Source: an uncultured Bacteroides sp. (GTDB lineage: Bacteria > Bacteroidota > Bacteroidia > Bacteroidales > Bacteroidaceae). From it: a stretch of DNA of 64,000 bases. The position numbers were made by a program, and so were the translations under genes. Shown in pieces: positions 63,802-64,000 of this stretch. The number at the start of each line of letters is the position of its first letter. Position 1 is the stretch's first letter. The notes under the pieces were generated by a model. It was not told the DNA's origin. It did not search any database and worked only from the letters and a program-made list of their open reading frames with translations. The DNA is taken from assembly GCA_944322285.1 (NCBI GenBank), contig CALUOR010000019.1:1-64000 (forward strand). Direction: 5' to 3'.

Positions 63802-64000
63802 AAAAGATAATTTTAAATTGGCTTCCACCCAGCATGGTAAATATGCCTGCTCCTTCGATGTCGGTGCTTAAAGCTTACTTGACTTCGAAAGGATATGATG
63901 TGTCTATACTTTATTGGAATATCAAATTGCATAAATTGCAAGCAGACTTTATCTGGCGTCCCAATAAAATAGCCACATTGAGTGAGTTTGATGTATTACT
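63798..64000 (+). CDS. B12-binding radical SAM protein, N-terminal part (cut by the window end)
   Basis: A 67-residue start of a longer gene: MKKIILNWLPPSMVNMPAPSMSVLKAYLTSKGYDV...LYWNIKL. The phrase PAPSMSVLKAYLTSKGYDV and the following strand match the N-terminal Rossmann (B12-binding) part of B12-dependent radical SAM enzymes. The Fe-S motif CxxxCxxC would lie past the window end, so the class is not fixed. The ATG overlaps the DUF3244 stop. The likely role is modification of a peptide or other product; the substrate is not visible. Confidence 0.65.
   Translation, partial: MKKIILNWLPPSMVNMPAPSMSVLKAYLTSKGYDVSILYWNIKLHKLQADFIWRPNKIATLSEFDVL

Overview
The window is chromosomal DNA from a Bacteroidales gut commensal, most likely Bacteroides or a close relative. 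The evidence is the repeated promoter element TAnnTTTG upstream of genes on both strands, a hybrid two-component regulator, a Na+-translocating NADH:quinone reductase operon, DUF4251 and DUF3244 proteins, HU-HIG proteins and diaminopimelate dehydrogenase. No rRNA, tRNA, CRISPR array, transposase or integrase was found.

Layout. 1-1063: a leader-like hairpin unit and a DUF4251 protein. 1097-13973: a fructan/raffinose-type sugar locus on the minus strand, with a TonB-dependent receptor, GH32 lipoprotein, GH36 alpha-galactosidase, MFS transporter, fructokinase, a RhuM-Fic protein and a periplasmic-binding-domain hybrid two-component sensor. Together these suggest hydrolysis of galactosyl-sucroses outside the cytoplasm, uptake and phosphorylation of fructose, and sensing of the released sugar. 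14171-18796: glycogen branching enzyme, a YhcH-family protein and a cytoplasmic GH13 enzyme. 19072-24936: nqrABCDEF. 25302-32213: a type I restriction-modification operon (hsdR-hsdS-prrC-hsdM) carrying a PrrC-type anticodon nuclease with its catalytic triad intact. 32459-42824: housekeeping and exported genes (ddh, tricorn-like protease, ruvA, an M24 peptidase, gdhA, an M43-type lipoprotein metalloprotease). 42920-45256: a Hanks-type kinase with ten Sel1 repeats. 45331-48984: a TPP riboswitch followed by thiE, thiC and a prokaryotic Thi4 thiazole synthase. 49061-54015: a Pit-type phosphate transporter, polyphosphate kinase and a small phosphoesterase. 54027-58078: a 4-kb islet bounded by near-identical 23-bp direct repeats, holding a DUF4143 ATPase and an apparently end-truncated RloA-RloB-TIR defence operon. 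58137-61020: small HU/DUF5675-type genes in a repeat-rich stretch. 61382-64000: a TPR/HTH membrane protein, a DUF3244 protein and the start of a B12-type radical SAM gene that overlaps it.

Most notable. (1) Five intergenic arrays, at about 5.9, 7.3, 25.1, 48.1 and 60.9 kb, are built from short units repeating every 22 or 23 bp. The unit sequence differs between loci, and one unit is usually inverted. Two arrays (25.1 and 60.9 kb) are homologous copies in opposite orientation. (2) The prrC-containing restriction locus and the decayed RloAB-TIR islet with its boundary repeats are the main defence features. (3) The thiamine operon uses a His-type Thi4, and its riboswitch terminator contains the thiE Shine-Dalgarno sequence. 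Regulatory sites are read from sequence patterns only; family calls come from recognised motifs, without database searches.
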